64,000 nt of DNA from Branchiostoma floridae (Eukaryota; Chordata; Leptocardii; Amphioxiformes; Branchiostomatidae). The DNA is taken from positions 28,576,218-28,640,217 of the forward strand of contig NC_049980.1 in NCBI RefSeq assembly GCF_000003815.2. The letters are read 5' to 3'. A model generated the notes under the pieces. It did not search any database. It had not been told where the DNA came from and worked only from the letters and a program-made list of their open reading frames with translations. Of this stretch, positions 23,881-36,700 are shown one piece after another. Positions within the stretch are counted from its first letter, which is position 1. Each line of letters starts with the position of its first letter. A program made the position numbers and the translations under genes.

Positions 23881-25533
23881 GGCGGAGTGACTGACTAGTA
23901 ACTTGCGCAAGATACCATGACAGTACAAAGTGTTGTGTATACTTCGTAGAATGCTAGTCAGAGGCACATATGTGTGAATGCATTACATTATATAGACTGT
24001 GGCATAAACGCACACTGCTTATTTTGATCCAACGATACTAAACCACAGGCGTTTATAATACTAGTAGTGAACTCCCGTGTTTGTTCTAGTGTATATATGG
24101 TAGATAGAGTAACCCGCGGCCGTGTGACATAATGTACGATATATTCGTACTCACGTATTTCACGAATATACGAGAGAAGACCAATAGTTCGTTTTGCAGC
24201 AATAAAGTGATAGCTTTATGATTCTGTGTCCAAGGATAATTGCCTTTTTAAACAAGGAGAATTGCCTCTTAAATTAAGAAGCCCTTGAAACACAGCAAAG
24301 ACGCCGTATTGTTTTAAAATACCTTTGGTGTGAAGATTATATCTTCGCAAGATAACTCAAGAAGGACCAAGAAGTCGGCTGGACCTTTACTATGTCGTAT
24401 GTTGGTAGGTGTTGACAAAATAACGAAATTAGATTTTGGGCCCCCTAGTGGCTTCCCTTCGTTGGAAGAAAGTGTGAAGGGGTGCTTTCTACGTCTTTAA
24501 TGACGTCCAGTCCTGCGCGACATCTGGCGGATCCTGGTTTGTCTGCATTTCGTCGAACTCGGTGTCGCCTCTTGAGGGATGACGTGACCTAATCTCCAAG
24601 CAGATCCTACGGTAGCATAAGATAGTATCAAAAGTTGGCAAAGGAGAGAAGCCGGCCTAGAAGTGTACCTATACCCTATACTTTGACCAGAAATATCTAT
24701 TGACAAGTTATTTCAAGTAGTGTGGCCTGATATTTGTATATACAACAAGTTTTTTTGTCTATTTATTAATCTTGTAGGGTAGTCAAGTGGTACTTGTACC
24801 CTGTACTTTGTGTCTCCAACAATGCCGGCCAATTTGCAACACCAGTGGCGACTGGAGTGACTAAAGTTAAGATGCTTGCATTGTTCACAGAATGCTGAGT
24901 CTTTAGTGTAAGGTTTGTTTGGTCAAGGGTAGGGGCTGCGGCGGAATTTGACCCTTAGTTCACAATTGTGTTACTGTTTGGCAGGTAAATTTGTAAGGCG
25001 TATTTTTTTTTTCGTGTAGCAAGATCACACTGAACTCCTGGGTCTTAATGAAGGAAAATTTCTGCTGTCAGGCGAAAAACAAATTTCTCTCCTGTAAAAC
25101 TAGAGGAAACAGTCGGTACGAGATTGATCGTTAAGTTACAGAATGGTCTCGTGTAATTACGTAACGGGTTAATCAATTTGTTTTCGTCTGCCAAATCGTT
25201 CAATTGTCTCTTCACAAAAGCAGGTCAAACTGTTGCCAGAGTGACTTCTAAGTGACACACCAGAAAAACTATACAGGTTTACCGGCGCCAGGGCCAGGTA
25301 CAGCGCGTTACCCGATACCTGCCGGCCTATCCGGTAACCTAGCAACAATTGAATAGCCTACAAATAGCGTTCGCGCAAGGGTTGGATTTCTTACCCCCAT
25401 TGAACTACACTTAATCTACAATCCTTAGTCTTCCAGGCGGCCGAGGTGTGTAAGGCGCAGCGAGCCCTACCACTCGAAATGTCGAGTGCTGTAGAACTGT
25501 CTCTGACTTCACCGACGCTGCCCAGGTAGAGGC
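23881..25533. other. intergenic stretch
   Basis: No supported gene. An isolated ATCTCCAAGCAGATCCTACG at about 24592 matches MITE ends elsewhere. The last 150 bases before 25534 are G/C-rich and may be promoter or 5' UTR of the LRR/death-domain gene. Confidence 0.45.
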
Positions 25534-28500
25534 ATGAACGTCTTACGTCCCCAGCGTCTGCGTGTGGACGGACAGGAGCTCTCCATACCCCGACAGAGCA
25601 CCCCGGCTAGCCCGGTAAGAAGGGAACGTGGCGTGCCGATAGCTATAGACAGTATAGCCGTACCGGAATCTGGTACTCAAACGCTTGTATGGCCCTTGCA
25701 AGTTGCAACAGTAATCGCTGCTTATCGGTGACGTTGTGCTTGGTGCTTTATGGCCATGTAGCGAAGATTTTACTGTAGGGAGGCTATAGTACTTCCATTT
25801 GTGAGCTACAACTCAAGTTACCTTTGGTAAGGGTTGTGAAACGACATGTTTTAAGAAGAAACATGTTATACCGTAAGGTTCGATAGATTGGTGTGATTGA
25901 CAGATCGAAGTTTACGTGCAATTGCTCACACAAAAATTTCTGACGTTGAAGACTTGTCTTTGTATCGGACGAACTATCACTGTAGAATAAGGCAGGATTG
26001 TATTGTTGTAATTATCTAGTTTGTGACATCCGAAGAACGAACCAAACGGTAGTGAGGTTTGACTGAAACTAATATGTAAGTTTACACCTTTGTCACAAAA
26101 GATATGTTAGTCGTGGTATGTTTGTCCCATAACCTAACCCTGTGTAAACTAAAGGGGTATGATTGTGTTCTTTTGTGTATCTTAAGGCATGGTAGAAAAG
26201 GGGGTGTCTGTATTTCGCGCCAGGAACATTTATTCTAAACAGTCAAATAAACAATGCGTTGTTCAATACCAATCGACACAACAACCCATGGGACAACGTC
26301 TCACACACATTTGAAGTGTTTACATAAAACTATCGTTTTCAGATATATACTGAAATGATGATGCCTTGAGCTTTGACACTGCCATAGAATCAGAGTTTTT
26401 AATCATAATCTAAGGCAAGATTATCATCTGTAATCATCTAAGAATAAGCAGAAATATTTCTTCAAAATTAAAGTTGACAGACCGTCACCCAAATGTCGTT
26501 GGAATAAAACACTGCGATGTGTTCCGTGTACAAAAATGTTGTTATCCACATTATGATACAATTCAGTGAGCGTTTTTGTCTTGAAACTTTCGCAGTTACG
26601 ACGCCAGACCAGTCGAGATGAGTGTTCATCCTCACCAGAGGACCCCCAGTACGCCCCAGAAGCCGAGCAGGGGGAGTCACCGGTGGCACATTTCCCAGAA
26701 GAGACGGAGGAACCCACCGAACCAATAGTGGTCGACTATCGGGCGGAACTGTACAAAGATCCCGACAGAGGGTATTTAACTCTTGACTTGAGCAACAAAA
26801 ATCTTGAGACAATTCCTCAAGAAGTGTTTGAGATCAAAGAAATCGAGGGATTGCTCCTCCAAGACAATGATCTAGAGTCGTTGCCAGGTGAAATCGGAAC
26901 GTTGCCAAACCTTAGATACTTGAATGTTTCAAATAATCACAGACTGGAAGACCTACCAGACGAGGTTGGTAACGCACAAAAGTTGGCACACATCAGTCTC
27001 ATTCACTGCAGTCTCCAACAGATTCCGGCAGTCGTGTTGAGTTTGAAGGGGCTGGACATACTAGACCTCGACAGAAACAAGTTGCAATCCATTCCCGACG
27101 ATATCTCTAACTTACAGGTCTTGCGTGAACTTTGGTTGACCGGTAACCAATTGGAGTCGTTACCAGACTCAATCGGTTTGCTGATGAACCTTCAGAAACT
27201 CGGTCTCTCTAGGAATAAGCTGACGTCACTCCCGGACGAGCTCGGAAATCTTCTCTTCCTGCGGGAGCTGTGGCTGAGGGATAACAAGCTGATGACGCTG
27301 CCTGCATCGATCGGAGAGATGGTGAACCTGCTGCGGCTGAACCTGGAGGAAAACAAGCTGACGTACCTGCCGGAGGAGATGGGGAAGATGGAGAGCCTCC
27401 TCGTGCTGAGGTTGGAGGGAAACAACCTGAGGAGTATCCCAGCACAGGTGAGTCAACGAGAGGCCTCACCAGGAAATATTATAAAGGTGCACAACTCAAA
27501 TTTCGGGCTTAGTTATAAAGTACAAAATCTTTCATGAAGGACACCCAGTAGCGTTAGGTAAGAGAGAGGAAAAAACATGGACAATTGAGCTTGACCTGAG
27601 GTATTTGGGTCAACTTGCCTTGCCAAAAGTCGGATCCCTTTATTTCTAGATGAAATGCGAATGGAATCCTCGGCAGACATTTTGACAATGTCTTCGTAGG
27701 TTCCATGTAAGTAAAACGCCATGCGCAGTTCACCTTTGTTTTCCTCGCCGCTTTCCTGCTGATTTTGATAAGAACGTCGACTGTCATGACCACAATGACT
27801 TGAAATTTGGTGAATACACTTATTATTACACGCGTGTGGTCATCATCATTCTCCTCTCCCTATCATCATCATCTTTCAAATACTGTCATTGTTCATTCAG
27901 CATCTACTTTCGCTATTCTAAGTCTTTTTTTTTTTTTTACTTCATTACAGATTGGCCAATTGAGCAATCTCGAAGAGCTGGGTCTGTCAGAAAACAAGTT
28001 GGTCAAGTTACCGGAGGACGTTTGCAATCTTGAGAATCTTAAAGAGCTAGCGGTGAGTATCAATAAGTCTTTCAGAATTAGCTACCGGTACTTCTAATGT
28101 GTAGAATATAGATACTAAAATCTGCGAAACATTTAAGGATGGACTTAAATGTAGCTGACGTACTTGCGTGGATGAACTTTAGCCAACAACAAAGCTCTTT
28201 TTGGACTACATCTTACTGACTGAAAGTCCGTCTGATGCGCTCAACGGTGTAATTGCGTCCTTGAATATTTTACTTTCCGATTGTAAAACCAACAACCTTT
28301 TTTTCTTCTTCAAGATGGGGAAGAACAGGATCGAAGAGTTCCCTGAAGGTCTTAGCAGACTGTCCAACCTGGAAAGCCTGTTCGCCAACCAGAACCGCAT
28401 CGCGTTCCTCCCGAGGGACATCGGCAAGCTCCGTTACCTCCGCGAACTGAGCATCGCCTCCAACGAGTTCGAAGACTTTCCCGAGGAGGTCTTAGACCTG

Positions 28501-30336
28501 ACGTCACTAGAGAAGCTTTACCTCGGCCAATGGGGAGGAGGGGAGAAGTTCACTGTGATTCCGGAGGAGATCGGGACGTTGGTGAGGCTAAGAGTCCTGG
28601 GTCTGGACAGCAACGCTTTCCGGAACGTTCCGGACAGCATAGAAAACCTTCGTCATCTGAGGGAACTATACCTCGACCACAACAAGCTGGAGGCTCTACC
28701 AGATAACATAAGTTTTCTAAGAAACTTGAGGTCAGTTGTTACCCCCTGCGAAATTTCTAATAGTGGTCAGCTTGTAAATCAATTTTTCTACTAACACATG
28801 TCATCAATGTAAAACCTGTATCTAAATGTGATCCTTGTGAAAAGTACATGTCAACTCTACAATATTAAGTCCTAGGTTTTGTCTGCTGTATGTATATGGG
28901 CTTTAATTTGAAAAATGATCTTTCGCCTGACACAGGGAGCTAGACGTTGGAACAAACCGGCTGAAGCGACTCCCTACATGCCTAGACAAGCTCACACGTT
29001 TGAAGAAGTTCAACGTCGAGAAGAACCCACAGTTGGTCTACCCTCCGCAAGACGTCTGCAAGCAGGGCATCAAGGCCATCTTCTGTTTCTTAGAGGAGGA
29101 TAGGAAGAAGAGGGAAGCAGAAGGTAGGCTCTCTAACCCAACGTCCGTCTTACCATTGTAAGTGCATGTTAGCCTCAACTAGGTCTTTATAGTATGTATG
29201 GGGGTACGGATAGTTGAATTCGGCAAAACGGGATTTATTAGCCATGCGAGTCCGTCTGCATGCAGGAAAGGTACATTTCCCACTCCAAGGCCGCAGGCTG
29301 TAATCCTTCTGCCAAGTCATCTGTCTATTGGCAGATTTCTACAATCTTTTCAGCAATCTATAGTCTCATATGTAGTGCAATAAGCTCGCAGTATAGCATA
29401 CGTCAATCAATGCTAGGGTCACATGTCCAAACTGGTTTCAGTCCTGGCAGTTCGTTGGAACAAAAAGTATCAACACAACACAACACAACACACAAATCGT
29501 TGAAAAATAGTCATGAGCATATATTTTCAGTGAATTTGAATTCTATCTTTCCTTTCCTCGAACAGCCCAACCAGGTCCTGATTTTGAACAGTGATCAAGG
29601 AACACATGTTAACTGTCTGTGTTGTCATTATGCATGACAACTTTTTCAACATACGTATGCTTGTTCTACAAAGTTTCCTTTATCGTTTCAGAAATGCCGC
29701 GGGTCTTCAACAGACTGTCACTAAGGGTGGGGGCTCACCAGTGGAGACCCATCGCTCGGGAACTGGGGCTATCCGAGGCTAACATAGGGGCAATCAAGGT
29801 GCTTATCTGCATGATCAACAACCCTTCCGCGCACACATATGTATTTAGTACAACTCATATACACTGTAAAGACTTGGGATGACAAGAACATTTCAAGATT
29901 AGCAGTCAACCAAGTTTTTCTTAGCTTGGAATCCAGCCTTTGCTCTTCTCTCAATAGTCGCTACACCAACAAGTCTTCTAGTGACAGTAGGGAGTGGACA
30001 AAAGCAAGGGGGGTCGTACTTCAGGCTAGTTTAATTCTAGCTTGCTCTCCAGGATCTGACCATGTCATGATTCAATATTTGACTTCATCCACTTCTAAAT
30101 GATATCACATTTTCTTTATCAAAAGGAAATCCTGAAGTTCTTCACAAATTTTTCTTTGTATCCATCCATTACAGGACAAAGCCAAGGAAGAAGACACAGC
30201 TGAGCTGGCTTTCCAGACCTTCATGCGCTGGCGTGGGAAGAACCCCAGCCGTGCAGACAAGACTGCACTTAGCAAACATCTTCAGGCTTTGGGAATGGGC
30301 AACCTGGTTACATGCTTAAAGGAGATGGACATTTGA
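25534..30336 (+). CDS. leucine-rich-repeat and death-domain protein
   Basis: Seven coding exons (25534-25614, 26596-27447, 27951-28052, 28315-28730, 28936-29123, 29692-29798, 30175-30336), all GT-AG with consistent phases, encode 635 residues. Residues 1-80 are disordered, acidic and Pro-rich. From about 85 to 530 there are 19 LRRs of 23 residues with consensus LxxLxLxxNxLxxLPxxIxxL (for example LRELWLTGNQLESLPDSIG), one carrying a short GGGEKF insertion. Residues 547-632 are a death domain (WRPIARELGLSEANIGAIK, AFQTFMRWRGKNPS, LSKHLQALGMGNLV), split by an intron at its middle. There is no signal peptide, membrane segment, NACHT or ZU5. The layout recalls vertebrate PIDD1 without its ZU5 part, and the expanded amphioxus LRR-death proteins. 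It is probably a cytosolic adaptor that oligomerises through the death domain in immune or apoptotic signalling; ligand and partner are unknown. Confidence 0.9.
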
Positions 30337-31218
30337 CTAGCCCAAGGCGCTTTTATCAACCCAAGGAGCTTTCGTTATTGATGATAGCTCCTTGATTAGC
30401 CTGGGATCACACAATCTCTTGCTGGGGATTATTTGGGAGGGGTGATAGTTACTGGTTCTGAGAGGGGGCCACTAACTGTTGGGCAGGTTGCTAGGAGTAA
30501 GACTCAACAATTGTTGCACAAGCTGAGATACATTGATATTGAGATAACTGTCTGTACAACTTTAATGTAAGATAACTAATTCATAACACATTTGTACAAG
30601 TGCCAATACTGAATGAATTAAACATTATAGTTAAAAGTCATGACCAAAGTCAGTGTTTTTGCAGATGAAAAGCAACTGTTCATTGATGTGAAATGGTCAG
30701 GGGGAACTGATGCACCTTTCAAGGATATAGTGCAGAGAGCTACATTTTTAGAATTCCTAAAATCCCCTAGCAGATGATGTGGAGGAAGATCAAAACTTTT
30801 CTGACTGATGGGCTTTGTTGATAGCCACCCACCTCAAATGTCAAAGAGGTCTGCAGTCAGGAAACATAACAACCTCTTCAATTCTCCTCAACATTTGCTT
30901 GGACAAAATGCTTGTAAGAAGTGAAAATGCAATGTAGTATTTGTGTATAGACCATGTCCATCTATATCTGCAATGCAGCCAAAATTTGATGCTATCCATG
31001 TTGTACTTGAATGTCTTGTTTTTCATGACATATTTTGAGCCTATTGACTACTGAGCTTAGACGTTAGAAGAGAATGACAAAATACTGATGATAAGAATAG
31101 TATCGCAATGCTATGATCACCATGGCAGTAAATGCTATTTTCAACTCATATTTCAATGCAATAAAGATCAAAATTTGTTCACACAAAAACTACATATCTT
31201 TTATCATCATCATATCTT
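30337..31218. other. 3' flanks of two convergent genes
   Basis: Between the LRR/death-domain stop and the neugrin stop. ATTAAA near 30617 is a possible polyadenylation signal of the plus-strand gene. Hairpin-like AAGGAGCTTTCGTTATTGAT / GATAGCTCCTT lies at 30361-30395. Confidence 0.45.
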
Positions 31219-33302
31219 TTACACTTTATACAAAAAATCTCCATCTTTTGTGAAGAACTGGCCATCTTCCTCCACTACTTCACCATCATCAACATTTGGG
31301 TACTTTTCTACTATATCTTCAAATCTCTCCTGCATCAAGTCAAAATCAATTTCTTCTACTGTATAATCATCATCATCAGCACCAGAGTCTTCTCTAGCAG
31401 CTTCATGTCCACTCCTATTATCTTTGCTGTCTTGTTGCGGTGTCCATGTGCCCTTCACTGTATCTTCAAGATGTTGTGGTTCACGTGTTTGAACTTCTAC
31501 AATGCTGTCTTCCACCGTTCTTGCTGGGCCGGCTGTGATTGCTCTTTGTTGTCTTTGTTCCAGTCTTTGCTTCATCTGTCCAAGATGGAGAACCATCTCC
31601 TTCTGGGCAGGTGACAGCTGCTTTACTTTCGTCTGTGGCAGGACTTTCTTTAACCCCTGTGGCAGTGCCTTCTTTACCCTCTGTTCAGGCCGTATTGGCA
31701 GGAGGGCTGGGAGGCCGAGCCTTCTGCGATTGGCCAGGGCCTGCTCATCGTGAACTGCTCTCTTTTCCTCAGACAATGGTTTGTGTTTATTTTTCAAGAC
31801 TCGTATGATTGCATCAACGTCCACTCCAAAGCCTTCTGCAAGTCTCTCCAGCGGCCATTCCTTTGGGTGTTCAGCTCGCAGGAAGTAGATGTGTTCTATG
31901 GCATCCCACGTCAGCAAGCGGGGTTGAGCTCCCTTTGGTTTGAAACCGTATTTTCTAGCAATGATGGCCTTCTTTTTACTCATTGATCGCCTTCTCATTT
32001 CTCTGCAAGTACAGATTAATAAATTAAGTGTATAATTGTAAAAAATAAACCATGGACTCCAGGAGGTATCATACTATGCACAAACATGTCTGTTGATTGA
32101 ATAATATTATATTACTGAATGAAAAAAGTATCAGTATCTTATGGATAAGGTGTGTATTACTATTATGGACAACTTATTTGTATAGCTAATAGAGACTATA
32201 ATCTCCTCAGTATAGCAAAGTCGAAAGGTGCACCTCAGATAACCAAAGTTGAAGTTACAATGGAGCATACAGTTCAGGTGGTGTTCCAGACCCCCTGTAA
32301 TAGTGGTGTTTCTACCTTTGTTTTTGTTTTGTTTATTTTCAAACACCTGGGTAGCCTATTCAGCTTCGATAAACTTGATTATGATTCATGTGTAATTCAA
32401 TTATTGGTAGCTGTATCTTGAATATGTATGTATGTACAACTATGTCTTTGATCTAAACCTTCTTTGTATACCCGTGCCTTTGATGTTAACTTTTTAATCC
32501 CTGTATTCTGTTTGCACTTACCTGAGGTATAATGACTAATCAGTATTCGTCTGCCAACCTGATATGCAACACAAAGGCACTTGGCCCAAGGCCAGACTTG
32601 TACTTGAGTGCTAAAGAGTCACAGGCCAGGTCTATTAATAACAAAAGATTATTTTCCCTGACTATTGAGACATAAAGGCTGTGTGTTCAGTAAGCTTGGC
32701 CAGTCTGTAGCAAGAGCCGATAGTGGCCAAAAACGCCTGAGAGGATTCTTCAACCTCAACCTGTCAGCCGGTTACCTGAAAGTCTGAGTAAGTGAATATT
32801 GTTATCTTAAATGTACACAAATTATTCAATGCCCTGTCTGTAGTATTAGCTAGTAGCCTCTCAAAGCGGTCTCTCAAAGCCTCATCCGCTAACTCATGAC
32901 TCAGTAAGAATTCGTCAGTGCTCGCTTGTTATTTAACAAATTATCAGTCGAGTTTGCCCATACAACACAGTGTAGAAGATGTACGGTTTGAATATCTGTA
33001 TCTGTATAGAAATATCTATATAGCCGGTATAGCCGCCCTTCGGCGTAAAGCACCAGCTTCGCAGGCACGCGGCGCGGCAGCAGCTGGTTACTAATTTAAT
33101 CTCACCTATCCAGGTCCTGTGACGCTTCTCCGGCATTGGGCTCTTCAAACGGATTATTCCTAAGCCGTGCTTTGATTCGCTTGTCTAGAAAGTCTTCATG
33201 AAAGTTTCTTGAGCTGACAGCACTGCGTCCCGACACTACCGCTGCCCAAGGAACATTTCGTAGGTGGGACGTTACTCTGAGACACGCTAACCGGTTTAAC
33301 AT
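31219..33302 (-). CDS. NGRN: neugrin (mitochondrial ribosome-biogenesis factor)
   Basis: Exons 33302-33106 and 32002-31219, phase-2 intron (GATAG|GTGAGA, ACTTGCAG|AGA), give 326 residues. Exon 1 starts MLNRLACLRVTSHLRNVPWA, an Arg-rich amphipathic mitochondrial presequence without acidic residues. The neugrin core is about residues 85-130: LLTWDAIEHIYFLRAEHPKE then WPLERLAEGFGVDVDAIIRV and LKNKHKP. The rest is basic, then acidic (DDDDYTVEEIDFDLM). Human neugrin (291 aa) is needed for 16S mitochondrial rRNA stability and intramitochondrial translation, and the same role is inferred here. The intron contains an interspersed repeat (33014-33090). It shares a 492-bp divergent promoter with DCP2. 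Confidence 0.92.
33014..33091 (+). repeat. interspersed ~80-bp repeat, copy 1 (neugrin intron)
   Basis: TCTATATAGCCGGTATAGCC then CTTCGGCGTAA, CACCAGCTTCGCAGGCA and GGCAGCAGCTGG. Two further copies, in the same orientation, lie at 40051 and 40574. No target duplication or tail is seen, and the class is unknown. Confidence 0.75.
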
Positions 33303-33794
33303 AGTTACAGCGCGTCTAGGATGCGGTCAATGCCTGAATAGCTGTTACCAGATCACCTATTTACTTGCTTCGAAATACAAAAGCTATGCGGAAAGGCGAC
33401 AAAACTTTCTTGTGGAGGCCGCCATCTTTAAAGGTCAACAGCGGGTCAAAACGTCACGTGGTCAACGGAAATCCCAGTTTGTCATTTCTTTCCCGGTCAG
33501 TCAGAGCTTCGGGGCTCCAGTCGGTGATTTGGTCCCCGGTTTCCTTTTAAAAGGTAGCGAATTACTTCGTCCCGGAATTAACAGTTCTGCTTCAAATGTC
33601 GAATTTTACTGTTCTCGTCTACTCTCGGGCGTTTGAAGCAGGAAAGGAGAGGCGAGATTCTGCGAGACAGCCGCCATCTTTGTTTTGATCGATCCGCTGA
33701 TGTCTGACATGTCTCGAATATCGATCTGGTTATAACGGTATAATATTAATAATCGGGAATTCTTTTCTTTCTTTTTTGTGTGTATGACACAGGT
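33303..33794. promoter_or_regulatory. bidirectional NGRN-DCP2 promoter
   Basis: The start codons of neugrin (minus) and DCP2 (plus) are 492 bp apart. Two copies of GCCGCCATCTT (33418-33428 and 33670-33680), the reverse complement of the YY1 motif AAGATGGCGGC, lie in it. A CACGTG E-box (GTCACGTGGTC) is at about 33455. No TATA box. The DCP2 5' UTR may be spliced at ACACAG (33787-33792). Confidence 0.6.
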
Positions 33795-36700
33795 ATGGAA
33801 ATGTCGACGGTGGCCATACCTACCGATGTTTTAGATGATCTTTGTAGGTGAGTTACGAAAACATGATTGTTTTGTTTGTGGCGTCTGTTTTTGTTGTGGA
33901 GAGGGCTTTCGTCTCTCGAAAAACTCTTCTTCCTCCTCTTCTTCTTTCGTTTAACTCACCGAAGACTCTAAACCCGTATACCCTACTCTACTAGGTAGGG
34001 TTTTGATCCTGCGCATGCAGTTTTCTCTTCATATTCTCTATAAACTGGAGAAAATTAATGTGTTTATATATTTCGTGTCCTTTTATGTGTGATTGTAGGG
34101 TAAGAAAATTACAAGTTATATCTTGTTCTCTGTGTTGAAATGTTTCTTGGTGTTGAGCGCGTAGAGATTGAAGTGAAACTGAACTGCGGGGACCAAAAAA
34201 GCTTGAAGGTGTTGTTCCTCACTGTGTATTGTATGTCATAAAATCGACCGGCAATTTTATTAACTTTGTCGTTTCATCGTCACTAGATCAGCAAACTTGT
34301 GACACCCCTGAACAGGAACCAGCATTTCCTTGCATTGCTTCTAGTATTTTTATTCAACTGTAAAGTCAAAGATTCCGTAAACTAATGCTTACAAATTCTC
34401 AGTTACTCAAAATCTAGGTGACGCTAACATTCATAAATTTAAAATTGCTCTAGCTTGTTGCTAAAAGCATTGCTGGTGGCGGCTTTTGTAATTGATGTAC
34501 AACAATAAAAAAAAATGAAACACATTGTAGAAAGAGGAAACATACTGTATTTACTGTATATTGTATTTCATGAATGCCATCAGATGATCGTTAACAAGTT
34601 GTGTTTTTCTCCAGTCGTTTCATCATCAACATCCCCAGTGAAGAGAGAGATGACCTGATCCGGGTGTGTTTCCAGATCGAGCTCGCTCACTGGTTCTACC
34701 TCGACTTCTTCCGACAGGAGCGACCGGAGCTGCCGTCCTGTGGCATGAGGGATTTCTCCTCAATTAATATCCTTCTTCTGAGCAATATGCAGATCTAATT
34801 TTTTTGTTCAATTGTTTTGCATAACCAGAAAACTGCCTGTTATGTACCGTACAAAATAGGTACATGTACAACTACAAGTTGTGTAAGACTGGACTGAAAA
34901 AGTGGAAGAGCATTGAAACTTGAAAAGTTTGAACCACTCACACTTAGGGAAGGACTGCTACTTTTTCAATGTTTGCAGTGGGATCCTTTAGGTCTTAACT
35001 CTTCTCCAACACAGAACGTCTGACTTGATGTTCCATTGATTCAATCTGAAAAATTCACCTCCTGTGGTGAAAGGAAGACAATATTTTTTGTTTGATCTTA
35101 ACGACTTTTTGCACTCTTCAAGCACTGTCCCTTCCTGAATGACCACGTGGACACTGTGGATAACATAATGGCTGAGTGGAGAAGTTACAAAATGAGCGTT
35201 CCTACATATGGTGGCATCCTTCTTGATGAATCACTTGAAAATGTAAGAATATGGATGTTCAATGCAATTATCATCATTAAGTAGATTGAAATGTTTGCCT
35301 TTATAGTACTCTAGACTATATACAGTGTAGTGTTAAAGTAGTATAAATCAATTGAAGTTAAAGTAGTATAAATTAATTGAAAGTAGTATAAGTACTAGTA
35401 AGAAAATATTTCAATACAGATGAATGTGTTTTTGCCTTTATAGTTATAATATACATGTACTAGAATATATTTTCTTTTGGTGATAGTTTGTTCCATTATT
35501 TCATAGGATACATGTGTACATATATACATTTTGTGATATGTATAATATATTTGAGATAAACAGGGTATCTTTTAAGCACCCTTCTCAAAAAAGATTCTTA
35601 AAATGCAGTTAAGGGAGTCCTAAGGATGCCAGGGAGCCAATACCTTGGTCATATGCACTTTAACCAGCATTGTGTTTGGCTAATGATGTTACATGTAAGT
35701 TTGTAACTCAATGTTATTGTTTACAGGTTTTACTTGTTCAAGGATATCTAGCCAAAGCCAGCTGGGGTTTTCCTAAGGGTAAAGTGAACAAAGATGAGCC
35801 TGAGGACACTTGTGCTATCAGAGAGGTACTGGAAACTTGCTGCTTATCAAATTTCAGTAAAATGCCTGAACAGTTATGTTATTGCAACAAGGCAACAAAA
35901 ATGTGTAAGATTGATATTGAAGTTGACATGTGGACATCGATCAAAATAAACTGCTAGATATCGTGCTGTCATTGGTTGAACTGCCTTTGGTGATGGAATG
36001 TCAGGATTGGTCTGAAACTGAAATGTGTGTTGTTGTACTGGTTGACCAATAAAGGTCAACATTAATTATGTTAGTAAAAGAAGGGAATTTTGGTTCTGTG
36101 ATATGGGGCATGCTAAATACTGAGTGATTGCATGAAGTTTCCTTGTTCAAAGTATGAGCTTGTTGTTTTTCTACAGATTTTATTAGTAGTAATTTAGTAC
36201 TATTAAATCAAATAAATGCCTTTGAAAAACTCTTGAAACTGAAAATTTATCAAAATACCATTCCACACATAGGTTTTAGAAGAGACCAGCTTTGACATCA
36301 CACCACTCCTGGATCCAGAGGCGTACATCGAACACAGGATGAACGAACAGCTGGTCCGACTGTACATTGTGGCGGGGGTTTCCATGGAAACAGACTTCAA
36401 ACCTAAGACACGAAAGGAGATCAAGGTACTGGCTGCAGAAGTTGTTTGCTGCAACCCTTGTAGTGCACATAGGGCAGCAAGTTTCCTTGCTGTTTCATTT
36501 GCAGGGTATATTTTATCAGAGAGGGGTTGCTAGCCCTGCCCCTTTTAATGTGCTCAAGGCACCCTCTCTAACACGAGACCCCCATTTATGTCCCTTCCGA
36601 AAGACGAGAGGTCCTGATCCCGGACTAGAATCGAGAGTCTCCCACTTACCAGCTGATTGGAACCAAGAGTTTAACTGTGAACCACCTTAGAAGGGACATG

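Noticed and set aside
34601-34798. Reading DCP2 exon 2 as a truncated protein ending at a stop near 34798
   Set aside because: The U12 AT-AC splice signals and the exact fit to human DCP2 explain the apparent stop.
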